From: a virus
IMG/VR virus record: IMGVR_UViG_3300035158_000908
Span: 1 to 28,689 of that record
Length of the DNA stretch: 28,689 nucleotides
Reading direction: 5' to 3' (one strand)
In this document: piece by piece, positions 7,541-15,289 of the stretch
How the letters are laid out: every line of letters starts with the position of its first letter
Position numbering within the stretch: position 1 is the first letter of the stretch
The notes under the pieces: generated by a model
What the model was told of the DNA's origin: nothing
Database searches by the model: none
Seen by the model: the letters and a program-made list of their open reading frames with translations, nothing else
Position numbers and translations under genes: made by a program

Positions 7541-8166
7541 AACAAGATCCTAATAAAGCGTGGAAGTTTAAAAACATAGTAAACTCCAAGGTTTCTATCA
7601 TAGATTTAATGCGTAAATATAATCTCAAGTTAGAAGAAAAACAAACTGGCCAAGACTTCACTCATCGAACATATTGTCCTTTTCATAAAGGGAAAAATGG
7701 AGGCCGTGAACGTACTCCATCTATGTTTGTGTCAGCAAAAACCAATTCCTTTTTCTGCTTTGGATGTGGTGCCAGTGGCACTCCAATTCATTTTGTAAGC
7801 TTAATGGACGGCACTCCTCCTCTTATAGCCCTGCAAAAATTGGCAAAAGATATTGGTCTAATAAAGAAAAATGGGCAGTGGGATGAATTGCAATTAAATG
7901 CTCTAAATGATATGGAGTATGTGTTTGATTCATCAAAAAACATTGAGCCATATATACTCGAAATGAGCACAATAATTAGGTCGTATATTAAAGAGTTTGT
8001 AGGTACTGACGATTTTGAAAAAGAGTTGAAGTGGATAGAGAAAGTTGGCCGGCAACTTGACAGGTACCTCAATCAGATAGGCCATGAAGATTGGGAGGAT
8101 GCAATGAAAATACGAGACAAACTCTCAAAAAAGGTTAAAAGTAGGGTTAAGGCTGGTGAGAAATGA
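7528..8166 (+). CDS. CHC2 zinc-binding (DnaG N-terminal type) protein without primase catalytic domain
   Basis: A 212-aa protein. The N-terminal 100 residues match the zinc-binding domain of DnaG-type primases: a lead helix (SIIDLMRKYNLKL), then CPFH (Cys50, His53), the TPSMFV strand and CFGC (Cys77, Cys80), then GTPIHFV. In DnaG this domain recognises the template and helps start primers. The remaining 110 residues are helical and show no TOPRIM or RNA-polymerase-type catalytic motifs, so it cannot be a complete primase. It may work with a catalytic subunit encoded elsewhere. It overlaps the FtsK-like gene by 13 nt and the SbcD gene by 4 nt (ATGA). Confidence 0.85.
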   Translation: MEFLEQDPNKAWKFKNIVNSKVSIIDLMRKYNLKLEEKQTGQDFTHRTYCPFHKGKNGGRERTPSMFVSAKTNSFFCFGCGASGTPIHFVSLMDGTPPLIALQKLAKDIGLIKKNGQWDELQLNALNDMEYVFDSSKNIEPYILEMSTIIRSYIKEFVGTDDFEKELKWIEKVGRQLDRYLNQIGHEDWEDAMKIRDKLSKKVKSRVKAGEK

Positions 8167-9365
8167 AATTAGTTATTTTGGGAGATACTCATTTTGGTGG
8201 TGGATACTCACTAGGGACTATTAACTCTTACAGGCAACTTAATAGTCGCCTTATCGATTTTTCTAACACTTTCGATCACGTAATTGATTACATAAAGGCA
8301 AATGATGTAAAGCATTTTGCTCTTACTGGGGATGTGTTTGAATACAGGAGACCTCAGGCATCTGAACTCAGTCTTTTTTCGGAAAAACTTCAGCGTCTTT
8401 CTGAGATCGGAGTACACACTCATATTGTTGTGGGCAACCATGATATGATTAGAGATCAATGTGCCACTACAATAGATGTTCTTGAAAAATTAAAGTTGCC
8501 TATGGTTCATATTTACAAAGACATTGATAGCGTAACATGTGAAGATGGTACAGGAGATGTTATAAATCTTATCTTTTTCCCATTTAGAAAAAGACAAATG
8601 CTTAACTGTTCTACAAATGATGAAGCCATTGGACGCTTGTCGGACAGGCTACAATATGAAATACGTGGGATAGGAAAAGGACCTAAAATACTAATAGGTC
8701 ACTTTATGTTACAGGGCACAATGCTTGGTAGTGCCGTTATTGAAGGTCATGCTGGGGAGATATCGCTGCCCACAGAAATGTTCAAAGATCTTGACGGTGC
8801 AATTATGGGACACGTCCACCCCCATCATATTGTCCAGAAAACTCCCTTGGTGGCGTATGTTGGCTCCATGGAAAGGAAGGATTTTGGTGATAGTGGTCAT
8901 TTGAAATACTTTCTTACAGTTACCACAGAAAAGAATAAGTTGGTATATCAATTTGAAAAGCTTCCAGTAAGAGCACTATATGATGTTGAAATTGATCAGT
9001 CCGCTGCTAAAGACGGCAAAGTTGCCACAGAAAATTGCATAACTAAACTGAAGGAATTTGCCAAGACACACAAAACTGCTGACAGCATTGTTAGAATAAC
9101 CATTGCAGTTAATGAGCGTAGTCTATATGAGCTTGATAAGGACCGTATTAGAAATTTCCTTAAAAAAGATCTACAAATACACTATTGTGTAAGTATACAT
9201 ACTCAAGTTGTATCTAAAAGACAGTTAAGGAAAGCCTCAATCACTGAACGTATTAATCCAATTAAATCTTTTGAGGATTATCTTACCCTAATTGAAAATG
9301 AAGAAGTAAGGAGACTTATGAAAGAAAGAGGCACTAGAATTATTAATAGTAGGAGTAGGGGATGA
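8163..9365 (+). CDS. sbcD: SbcD/Mre11-like DNA repair nuclease subunit (gp47 type)
   Basis: A 400-aa calcineurin-like phosphoesterase with all family motifs: GDTHFG (Asp8, His10), GDVFE (Asp57), GNHD (residues 91-94), GHFM (His180) and GHVHPHH (His217, His219). These form the two-metal active site of Mre11/SbcD/T4 gp47. With the Rad50-like partner encoded immediately downstream (ATGA overlap at 9362) it should form an ATP-dependent exo/endonuclease. Such a complex opens hairpins and resects DNA ends for recombination-dependent replication. The C-terminal 130 residues fit the capping and partner-binding region and are less conserved. The length is normal for the family. Confidence 0.95.
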   Translation: MKLVILGDTHFGGGYSLGTINSYRQLNSRLIDFSNTFDHVIDYIKANDVKHFALTGDVFEYRRPQASELSLFSEKLQRLSEIGVHTHIVVGNHDMIRDQCATTIDVLEKLKLPMVHIYKDIDSVTCEDGTGDVINLIFFPFRKRQMLNCSTNDEAIGRLSDRLQYEIRGIGKGPKILIGHFMLQGTMLGSAVIEGHAGEISLPTEMFKDLDGAIMGHVHPHHIVQKTPLVAYVGSMERKDFGDSGHLKYFLTVTTEKNKLVYQFEKLPVRALYDVEIDQSAAKDGKVATENCITKLKEFAKTHKTADSIVRITIAVNERSLYELDKDRIRNFLKKDLQIHYCVSIHTQVVSKRQLRKASITERINPIKSFEDYLTLIENEEVRRLMKERGTRIINSRSRG

Positions 9366-11557
9366 TTCCATTAAGATTAGTTCTTGAGAATTTCATTTCC
9401 CATGTCAAGTCAGAGCTGGACTTCACAAAATTTGACGCCGCGCTACTTATAGGTGCTCATAGTGGAAATCCTTATGTGTCAAACGGTGTGGGTAAAAGTG
9501 CCGTGTTCGATGGTATGAGGTGGGCACTTACTAACAAAAGTAGATTTAGTACAAAAGATAAGGTTGTAAAGCGTGGAAAACCGTTATGTAAAGTTACTTT
9601 CGAGTTCATGATAGATAATGAGCAGTACAGAATAGTAAGGAAGCTTAATAAGCGCTCAAACCTAACGGACGTGGGGTTTTTTAGAAAGGTTGGAAACAAG
9701 TGGGAAGATGATGGTCTCACCTGTGACACTCCAACCATGACAAACAGGAAGATTATGGAAGTGATTCGTATGAGTGATGACACTTTTGTAAATTCTGTTT
9801 ATTTTAAACAAAATGATATTTCTGGGTTTGCATCCGCAACAACATCAAAACGTAAAGAAATACTTAAGGAAGTTCTTCAAATTGGTATATGGGATGAATT
9901 CCAACAGGTTGCTAAAAGCAGTGTGAAGCAGTTCGAGGATCAGCGAGCTAATCTTGAGGAAAGACTTAAAATAATAGGAGACATGACAGCCCAGAAAAAA
10001 GAGAATCAGGCAAAAATAAAGAAGTTGGAAGAGCAAATGGGGGTTTCCAAAGCGGATTTGGAAGAGATGGAGGAAGAGCTTGATGCTCAAAAACAGGTAA
10101 TAGGTGGCTTGGAGACAATTGTGGCTCAAAAGGGTGGCTTCAACTTGTCGGATCTAAAAGAAGAAAAGAAGAGTCTTTCTGCCAGAGCTAATGAGATAAA
10201 AGAAAAGCGTAAAGAGCTAACTGCTCAGGTGAAAGCCAATAATAAGATATTAGAAAATGAAAAATATGAAGAACTAGAAGAGCAGTTGCTTAATATTTCT
10301 GAAAGAATATTGAAAACCTCTAGAATTGGTGGGAAGAAAGCTAGAGAGGTTTTTACTAAATATAGCGATGACAAGCCGCCAGTTTGTCAGTATAGTCAGG
10401 CAGACTTGGATAGAAAAAAAGAGCAGCTTGAAATTCATCGTAATACACTAAATGGCTTAAAACAAGATCTCTCGAATCTAAAATCTGTAAGACCCGGAAA
10501 AGAATGTCCAACTTGTTTGTCGCAGATTAAAAATCCTAAAGATATTGCTCGCCGCCGTCGTGAAAGAAAAAAATCTCTACTGTCCCAGATAGAAGAGGCC
10601 GAGGCTTTTGTTAATGACCTTACCACTAGTGTTAAAAGAGAGCAGAACGCAATAGATCGGGCAAAAGAAGCATTGGTTGAGCTGGAAAGAACCGAACTAG
10701 CATTGTCTAGGAAGAAAAGTAAGGTTTCTGATGCGGTTCGTCGTAACGAAGTTATTCAAATTGAACTTAAAAATCTCAGAGCCGCTTGGGATAAGCTCAG
10801 AGAAGAGTACGATAAGGTTAAAGCAATTTTGGATAATGTAAAAGGAGATAAAAATATACACGCTGAACTTGACAGGGCCAAGGCAAAATACAATGGTTTG
10901 CTAGAGGGCTTTGAGAAAGCTAGGTCGGAGTTTTTAGAACTAAGTGTACAACATGGCATGTTAAAGGGCTATGGTGAGGAACTTGAACGCAGAGACTCCG
11001 AACGAAGTGTAATAAGTGGCCAACTATCCAAAGTTTCTAGAGAAGTCGATATTTATAAAAAGCTAGTAAAGGCATTTGGAAAAGATGGCATTCAGGCCAT
11101 TATAATGGAAAATATAACAGAGGATCTTAGGAAATACGCGAACTCTGTACTTAAGCAAATATGTAGTGATCCTATGACCATTGACTTTGTGACACAAAAG
11201 CAAACTGGCAGTGGATCATGGAAAGAGCAATTTGATATAAGGATATCAGTTGGGAGCAGTGAGCTTGATTTTGACGATCTTAGTGGCGGAGAACAGGTTA
11301 GAATATCTATTGCGTTAAGACTGGCATTAAGTCAATTATTGATGAGGCGTGTTGGAAGCAATGTAAAGTTCCTATTATTAGACGAGGTTGACCAAGCACT
11401 TGATCGTCATGGAATTGATGCTTTAGCCTCAGCGATACTTAATTTATCAAAGAATCTTAAAATATTGGTAATTACACACAATGAGGGTATGAAAGAGAAA
11501 TTTGAGAACATTATTACGATTCAGAAAGGAGCATCTGGCAGTGTTCTTAAGCAATAG
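9362..11557 (+). CDS. sbcC: SbcC/Rad50-like ATPase subunit (gp46 type)
   Basis: A 731-aa SMC-like ATPase. Near the N-terminus is FISHVKSELDF, then a P-loop with a longer lead-in than usual (GAHSGNPYVSNGVGKS, Lys45). The middle is about 500 residues of coiled coil interrupted by a Rad50 zinc hook, CPTC (residues 382-385). The C-terminal half has the ABC signature LSGGEQ (640-645), Walker B FLLLDEVDQALD (Asp674, Glu675) and the switch stretch LVITHNEG. It should pair with the SbcD product upstream to process DNA ends. The length fits phage gp46-type proteins, which have shorter coils than cellular SbcC. A 37-nt gap with AAAGGAG follows before the next gene. Confidence 0.95.
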   Translation: MIPLRLVLENFISHVKSELDFTKFDAALLIGAHSGNPYVSNGVGKSAVFDGMRWALTNKSRFSTKDKVVKRGKPLCKVTFEFMIDNEQYRIVRKLNKRSNLTDVGFFRKVGNKWEDDGLTCDTPTMTNRKIMEVIRMSDDTFVNSVYFKQNDISGFASATTSKRKEILKEVLQIGIWDEFQQVAKSSVKQFEDQRANLEERLKIIGDMTAQKKENQAKIKKLEEQMGVSKADLEEMEEELDAQKQVIGGLETIVAQKGGFNLSDLKEEKKSLSARANEIKEKRKELTAQVKANNKILENEKYEELEEQLLNISERILKTSRIGGKKAREVFTKYSDDKPPVCQYSQADLDRKKEQLEIHRNTLNGLKQDLSNLKSVRPGKECPTCLSQIKNPKDIARRRRERKKSLLSQIEEAEAFVNDLTTSVKREQNAIDRAKEALVELERTELALSRKKSKVSDAVRRNEVIQIELKNLRAAWDKLREEYDKVKAILDNVKGDKNIHAELDRAKAKYNGLLEGFEKARSEFLELSVQHGMLKGYGEELERRDSERSVISGQLSKVSREVDIYKKLVKAFGKDGIQAIIMENITEDLRKYANSVLKQICSDPMTIDFVTQKQTGSGSWKEQFDIRISVGSSELDFDDLSGGEQVRISIALRLALSQLLMRRVGSNVKFLLLDEVDQALDRHGIDALASAILNLSKNLKILVITHNEGMKEKFENIITIQKGASGSVLKQ

Positions 11558-11594
11558 AAAACTATCAATTTTCTGATATTTAAAGGAGTTTACC

Positions 11595-12131
11595 ATGATA
11601 ATTGGACTAGTTGGCGCTCCTGGAGCTGGGAAAGATGATGTGGTAGCACACGTATTACAATATCAATACGGATTCACACGCTTTGCGTTTGCAGATCAAA
11701 TAAAAAAATGTTACTACTATGAAATAGGCATTACAGATGAATATTTCAAATCTTGCAGAGGCACTCCAGAAGAAGAAAAAATTCGCAAAGGATTATGGGA
11801 GTTTAGCGATAAAAAGCGTGCTGAGCACGGCCCAATGTTTTTTATCGACCCCATGGTTAACGAAATGCTACGGCACAAAGATGCTGTGGTAACTGACATA
11901 AGAACAGAAGATGAGTTACAAAAAATATCAGAGATAACCAATGATATTATACTCGTTGTACGTGGTGATCCTCAATTTCTTTTTGACAAAAGTAACGAGT
12001 TGTTCCCAGAAACAAGGATCCCGCTAAACAAATTACTTAACTACTCGGTTTTTATGAATGTTTCCAGCAGCTTGGAAGAAGCACGGAAAGATTTTAACAA
12101 ATACTATCGAGAAATGATGGGAGGCAAATAA
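11595..12131 (+). CDS. Deoxynucleoside monophosphate kinase-like P-loop protein
   Basis: A 178-aa P-loop kinase. The N-terminus has Walker A GAPGAGKDD (residues 7-15), followed by FTRFAFADQIK, which is the phage dNMP kinase pattern (the A-D after FAF is also seen in T4 gene 1 type enzymes). Further motifs are VVTDIRTEDEL in the middle and VVRGD near the C-terminal third. The family phosphorylates dNMPs, often including modified or phage-specific nucleotides, to dNDPs. The length is somewhat short compared with T4 gene 1. The exact substrate cannot be read from sequence. AAAGGAG lies 8 nt upstream of the ATG. Confidence 0.75.
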   Translation: MIIGLVGAPGAGKDDVVAHVLQYQYGFTRFAFADQIKKCYYYEIGITDEYFKSCRGTPEEEKIRKGLWEFSDKKRAEHGPMFFIDPMVNEMLRHKDAVVTDIRTEDELQKISEITNDIILVVRGDPQFLFDKSNELFPETRIPLNKLLNYSVFMNVSSSLEEARKDFNKYYREMMGGK

Positions 12132-12138
12132 TGGACCC

Positions 12139-12153
12139 TGACAGTTATTGTCA
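12139..12153 (+). promoter_or_regulatory. Small inverted repeat in leader
   Basis: TGACA-GTTAT-TGTCA forms a perfect 5-bp stem with a 5-nt loop, directly after the dNMP kinase stop. It could be an operator half-site pair or a small RNA hairpin. It is short enough to have arisen by chance. Confidence 0.3.
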
Positions 12154-12162
12154 CTGTAGTTA

Positions 12163-12198
12163 GGGCATCCTGATGTCGAAAGCGGTCATCGGATGCCC
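12163..12198 (+). promoter_or_regulatory. Hairpin leader just upstream of a ribosome binding site
   Basis: GGGCATCC (12163-12170) pairs perfectly with GGATGCCC (12191-12198). An inner GATG/CATC adds four pairs after one bulged T, leaving an 11-nt loop. The hairpin is followed by GAAAAAAGGAGG and then the start codon at 12217, with no T-run. It therefore looks like an RNA structure in a translational leader or an RNA-processing site rather than an intrinsic terminator. Confidence 0.6.
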
Positions 12199-12216
12199 GA
12201 AAAAAGGAGGTATGCG

Positions 12217-12399
12217 ATGATCGTAAAAACTTTCATTGGTATTAACAAGCAAAAAGCTGTTCGAAGAGCAATGGACTACTGGTACAGATACTTTAAAGAC
12301 GACTGTGCCTTGATCAAATTTCTTTCAAGATGTGCGTGGAAGAAAAAAGGTAAAGATTACATAGTGATATATAGAGGACCCGCACCAAAGGATCATTAA
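12217..12399 (+). CDS. Small basic protein, unknown function
   Basis: A 60-aa protein. I choose ATG 12217 because AAGGAGG (12204-12210) lies 6 nt upstream. An in-frame ATG at 12193 lies inside the hairpin and would place this ribosome site in coding sequence. The product is basic and aromatic-rich (AMDYWYRYF, CAWKKKGKDYIVIYRG) with no recognised motif. Its stop overlaps the next start as TAATG. Confidence 0.6.
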   Translation: MIVKTFIGINKQKAVRRAMDYWYRYFKDDCALIKFLSRCAWKKKGKDYIVIYRGPAPKDH

Positions 12400-13292
12400 T
12401 GGCTGTTATTGCAGTAACTGCTACAGAATTAGGACCACAACTTATATCTGGGATACCATTTATGGTATCTTTATCAACAAATGTGCCAGCCACAATGTTT
12501 TATACATTGGATGGAAGTCAGCCTGGCATGTTGTCTCCAGTATATATTTCTCCAATTATAATGCCTACCGAGTCTCCAGTAAGACTTAGAGTGTGGGCTT
12601 TAAGTGGTTCAGATCGCGGCGGTTTGGATATAACTTTTCGCTCTGATTCTTCTGATACGCCATATTTCAGGAGAATCGATGGATATGGAATCGGCATAGC
12701 AGTTGATGCCTACGACGTAATCCCTGTCCTATTAGATGGGTATAAGCCAGATGAAAATCTTATGGTTGACATTCCAGCCAGGTATTCTGATTATGAGTTG
12801 GAAGACCTAGAGATACAGGATAAAAAATATGATCTTGAGGGCACGGGAACGGTGGTTATCACTACGCCAGTCATTGGAGGCCGAGGTTCATCTATTGATC
12901 CAACACCAAGTTCTCCTAACAATCAAAATGTATATTTTAATCCCCGATCTATGTATATTACCATAGACGGAACCGATGGTTATGAAGATCAGTCGGTTTA
13001 TATAATTAACAGACCTTACGGTAATACAATGGATATGACCAAGTATTTACAGGGCAAATCTATGTATGAGCCGCAACCTTATATTTCAGGGGGTCATGTA
13101 AGAACGTTTTACACTATAAAAGATGGATATGGCCTAGCATGTTCCTATTATTTCGATCATAACGAAACAAGATGGATAAAAAGCATACAAAGTTTTGATC
13201 CTGCTTCTATTCCAGAGGGTGTGGGAGATAGGAGACAGTTTGGGCCACCACTTGTATTCAAGTGGATTTACAACAAGAGATCTGCAATATAA
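12399..13292 (+). CDS. Tail/appendage-type protein with a CHB_HEX_C-like domain
   Basis: A 297-aa protein. The N-terminal 75 residues resemble the beta-sandwich found at the C-terminus of chitobiases and in many surface proteins: MFYTLDGSQPGMLSPVY, then PVRLRVWALSGSD. The rest is beta-rich, with repeated DGY triplets (RIDGYGIGI, LLDGYKPD, GTDGYEDQ, IKDGYGLA), the same triplet that punctuates the tail-fibre-like gene at the left edge. No catalytic motif was seen, so a virion appendage or adsorption-related role is likely but inferred. The start overlaps the previous stop, and the stop overlaps the HNH start as TAATG. AAAGGA precedes the ATG. Confidence 0.6.
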   Translation: MAVIAVTATELGPQLISGIPFMVSLSTNVPATMFYTLDGSQPGMLSPVYISPIIMPTESPVRLRVWALSGSDRGGLDITFRSDSSDTPYFRRIDGYGIGIAVDAYDVIPVLLDGYKPDENLMVDIPARYSDYELEDLEIQDKKYDLEGTGTVVITTPVIGGRGSSIDPTPSSPNNQNVYFNPRSMYITIDGTDGYEDQSVYIINRPYGNTMDMTKYLQGKSMYEPQPYISGGHVRTFYTIKDGYGLACSYYFDHNETRWIKSIQSFDPASIPEGVGDRRQFGPPLVFKWIYNKRSAI

Positions 13293-13885
13293 TGAAAAAG
13301 TGTAATATGTGTTCTGAAATAAAAGATGAAACAGAGTTTCATAAATGTAAAAGAAATAAAGATGGATTACAATATCATTGTAGAAAATGTAGCACAAAAT
13401 ATAGAAGAAAGTATGCTAAAAAGAAACCTGAGAAAATTAAAGAATGGAATAGAACATATAGAGAAAATCATTCTGATCAAATAAGAAGATATTATAGAGA
13501 TAACTCAGAGTATTTTAAGCAATATAGAATAGATCATGCTGAACACTATGAGGAATATTATAGAAAAAATGCTGATAGGTTAAAGGAATATCGAAAACAG
13601 TATTATAGAGAGAATCCTCATATATGTGCTAACGCCAAGGCAAAAAGAAGGGCCTTGGTTGGTGATCAATCGATTTCAAAAGAAGATTGGCTTCTCATAA
13701 TGGACTCTGGAGATTGGAGTTGTTTTTATTGTGGGGTGAAATTGAACGATAGCAACAGATCTATAGACCACTTTGTGGCTTTGGCGAAAGGTGGTGATCA
13801 TGCGGTTCATAACCTTGTTTCATGTTGTATTAGTTGCAACTTATCCAAGGGAGATAAGACATATCGTGAATGGAAAAAATTATGA
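13292..13885 (+). CDS. Free-standing HNH homing-type endonuclease
   Basis: A 197-aa protein from ATG 13292 (TAATG overlap with the tail-type gene). An ATG at 13262 is inside the upstream gene and adds only a weak extension. The N-terminus has a zinc-ribbon-like pattern (CNMC ... CRKC). The middle is made of repeated Tyr/Arg/Glu-rich helical units (RRYYRDNSEYFKQYR, YYRKNADRLKEYR). The C-terminus carries the HNH core: CFYCG, the catalytic SIDHFVALAKGG, HNLVSCC and CISCNLSKGDK. This architecture is common in mobile HNH endonucleases of phages. It sits between a tail-type gene and a DNA-repair nuclease, consistent with intergenic insertion. It overlaps the next gene by 4 nt. Confidence 0.9.
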   Translation: MKKCNMCSEIKDETEFHKCKRNKDGLQYHCRKCSTKYRRKYAKKKPEKIKEWNRTYRENHSDQIRRYYRDNSEYFKQYRIDHAEHYEEYYRKNADRLKEYRKQYYRENPHICANAKAKRRALVGDQSISKEDWLLIMDSGDWSCFYCGVKLNDSNRSIDHFVALAKGGDHAVHNLVSCCISCNLSKGDKTYREWKKL

Positions 13886-14628
13886 CAGAAAAAAAAGATA
13901 TTTTAGTTTTATCTGCGTCTAGAATTAAGACCTTCCAACAATGTCCCAGAAAATATTATTACAATTATATCGAAAAGTTGCCTAGAAAAGACTGGCCTCA
14001 TTTTGATTTAGGGACACTTGTGCACGGAGCCTTAGAAGGCTTCCACCAAGATTTTAAAAAGGATGGTTCCGACTTAAACCTAAAGAGAATAATGAAACTC
14101 TCGTTTAAGGCGCAGAGAGATGAGATGGAGAAAGAGAAGCCTTTGGATGACAAAGTTTTGCTAGAGGCTAGGGATCTTCTTTTGGAATACTTGCGATCTA
14201 TGGAAACAGAGGGAATAGGTTCTGAAATTGTTTCATTAGAAGAAGAATTTGAAATACCATTGGCAAAAGGCTTAAGTGTTAGAGGTTTTGTAGATAGAGT
14301 AGATCTTGATGCTGATGGCATTTATCATATTAAAGACTACAAAACCAACAAAAGTACCAAATATATGGAGCCATTTCAGCTTCGCATCTATGGTATATAT
14401 CTAGCGGATAAATACCCAGAGGCAGATCGCTTTAGAGGATCTTATATTATGATGCGTTTTGGAGGATCTTATATTAGTTATGATTTTAATATGGCAGATG
14501 TTGATAAGTGCAAAAAACAACTTATCGAATATGGAGAGCGTATTAAAGAAGAGGGTAAGTGGATTCCGAAGCCTTCACGCCTGTGTGATTGGTGCGATTT
14601 TAAGAACCCCTGTTTAACAACATGGTGA
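13882..14628 (+). CDS. Cas4/RecB-like PD-(D/E)XK nuclease with Fe-S cysteines
   Basis: A 248-aa protein. I take ATG 13882, which overlaps the HNH stop as ATGA; an in-frame ATG at 13870 is also possible. The N-terminus reads SASRIKTFQQCPRKYYY (Cys21), then LGTLVHGALEGF with the conserved His. The nuclease core is VRGFVDRVDLD, followed by HIKDYKTNK and the QLRIYG helix. Three further Cys lie at the C-terminus (Cys235, Cys238, Cys244). With Cys21 they match the [4Fe-4S] arrangement of Cas4 and AddB-type nucleases. The likely activity is ssDNA end resection in phage recombination. No cas1, cas2 or CRISPR array is present, so a CRISPR adaptation role is not supported. Confidence 0.9.
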   Translation: MTEKKDILVLSASRIKTFQQCPRKYYYNYIEKLPRKDWPHFDLGTLVHGALEGFHQDFKKDGSDLNLKRIMKLSFKAQRDEMEKEKPLDDKVLLEARDLLLEYLRSMETEGIGSEIVSLEEEFEIPLAKGLSVRGFVDRVDLDADGIYHIKDYKTNKSTKYMEPFQLRIYGIYLADKYPEADRFRGSYIMMRFGGSYISYDFNMADVDKCKKQLIEYGERIKEEGKWIPKPSRLCDWCDFKNPCLTTW

Positions 14629-14631
14629 TCA

Positions 14632-15204
14632 ATGCGGACTATTAATTCAAGAAAAAAACGATTTGCTGGTTCCGTTACGGTAAAAGATCAAAAAATATAT
14701 ATCGATACCAGTGATGGAACCGGTTTTCCTAAGGTTTTTGAACTCATGAAACCCCATATGTATATGTTGGTTCGTTTTGGATTGTCACTTTGTTCATGGT
14801 CTACGTTTGAAGATATAAAGCAAGATATATATATTCTTATGCTTGAGGGCATTCCAAAATACAATCCTGATAGGGGCGCATCGCTTTCCACTTTTCTTCA
14901 TAGATTTGTAAGGAATCGTCTAATAGATCAATCTCGAAAAAAGGATCCGTTACGTGGGAGGTGTAACTATGTCCAGATGTATGATGATATGGCTGGCTTT
15001 TATTATGATCCTTTGGATCCTGTTGAAAAAATAGATCTTCTAAGAAGAGTTCAATGTTGGGATGATAAATGGCGGCGCGTGATATTTAGGATATTTATTA
15101 GTGAAGATAAAATCGCTGACGTTGCTGGGGACGAGGGAATGTCACCATGGGGTTTAACAAGGGCTGTTCGTAAAAGACTTGCGGAGGTTCGAGAATTAGG
15201 GTAG
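14632..15204 (+). CDS. Sigma-70-like transcription factor
   Basis: A 190-aa protein. The middle has a sigma region 2 pattern: FEDIKQDIYILMLEGIPKY, then NPDRGASLSTFLHRFVRNRLIDQSR. This corresponds to the core-RNAP-binding and -10-recognition helices. The C-terminal 50 residues (WRRVIFRIFI ... IADVAGDEGMSPWGLTRAVRKRL) could be a region 4 helix-turn-helix. The size fits ECF-like or phage middle/late sigma factors. It may redirect host RNA polymerase to phage promoters; the promoters are not proven. A repeated 54-bp element begins at its stop codon. The start is 3 nt after the nuclease stop. Confidence 0.75.
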   Translation: MRTINSRKKRFAGSVTVKDQKIYIDTSDGTGFPKVFELMKPHMYMLVRFGLSLCSWSTFEDIKQDIYILMLEGIPKYNPDRGASLSTFLHRFVRNRLIDQSRKKDPLRGRCNYVQMYDDMAGFYYDPLDPVEKIDLLRRVQCWDDKWRRVIFRIFISEDKIADVAGDEGMSPWGLTRAVRKRLAEVRELG

Positions 15205-15251
15205 CCAGCAGTAGCCAATAAACTTGGACATTTTTAACCAAACTTGGAGAA
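15198..15251 (+). repeat. 54-bp dispersed element, copy 1
   Basis: Matches 28570-28623 at 53 of 54 positions. It begins AGGGTAGCCAGCAGTAG (its TAG includes the sigma-like gene's stop) and ends with two ACTTGGA-containing segments separated by CATTTTTAACCA. Both copies lie between genes, with the right end just upstream of an ATG, and include a TTGGAGAA that could serve as a ribosome site. A promoter or operator element is plausible. A 13-codon ORF begins at 15262 behind copy 1 and could be a leader peptide, though it is weak. Confidence 0.85.
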
Positions 15252-15273
15252 CTTGGTAAAAATGTCCAAGTTT
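15220..15273 (+). promoter_or_regulatory. Long imperfect palindrome in the leader of the 662-aa gene
   Basis: The 22-nt left arm (15220-15241, starting AAACTTGGACAT) pairs with the 21-nt right arm (15253-15273, ending ATGTCCAAGTTT), with one unpaired base and an 11-nt loop. The left arm is part of the 54-bp dispersed element. The right arm is absent at the second copy. No T-run follows, so an operator or an RNA structure controlling the downstream gene is more likely than an intrinsic terminator. Confidence 0.75.
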
Positions 15274-15289
15274 GAGGGAACGGTAAGAT

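Noticed and set aside
12131-12163. Ten-codon ORF (MDPDSYCHCS) overlapping the kinase stop as TAATG
   Set aside because: Too short to support, with no ribosome site of its own beyond coupling.
13882-14628. CRISPR adaptation role for the Cas4-like protein
   Set aside because: No array, Cas1 or Cas2 is present, and Cas4-like nucleases are common in phage recombination modules.
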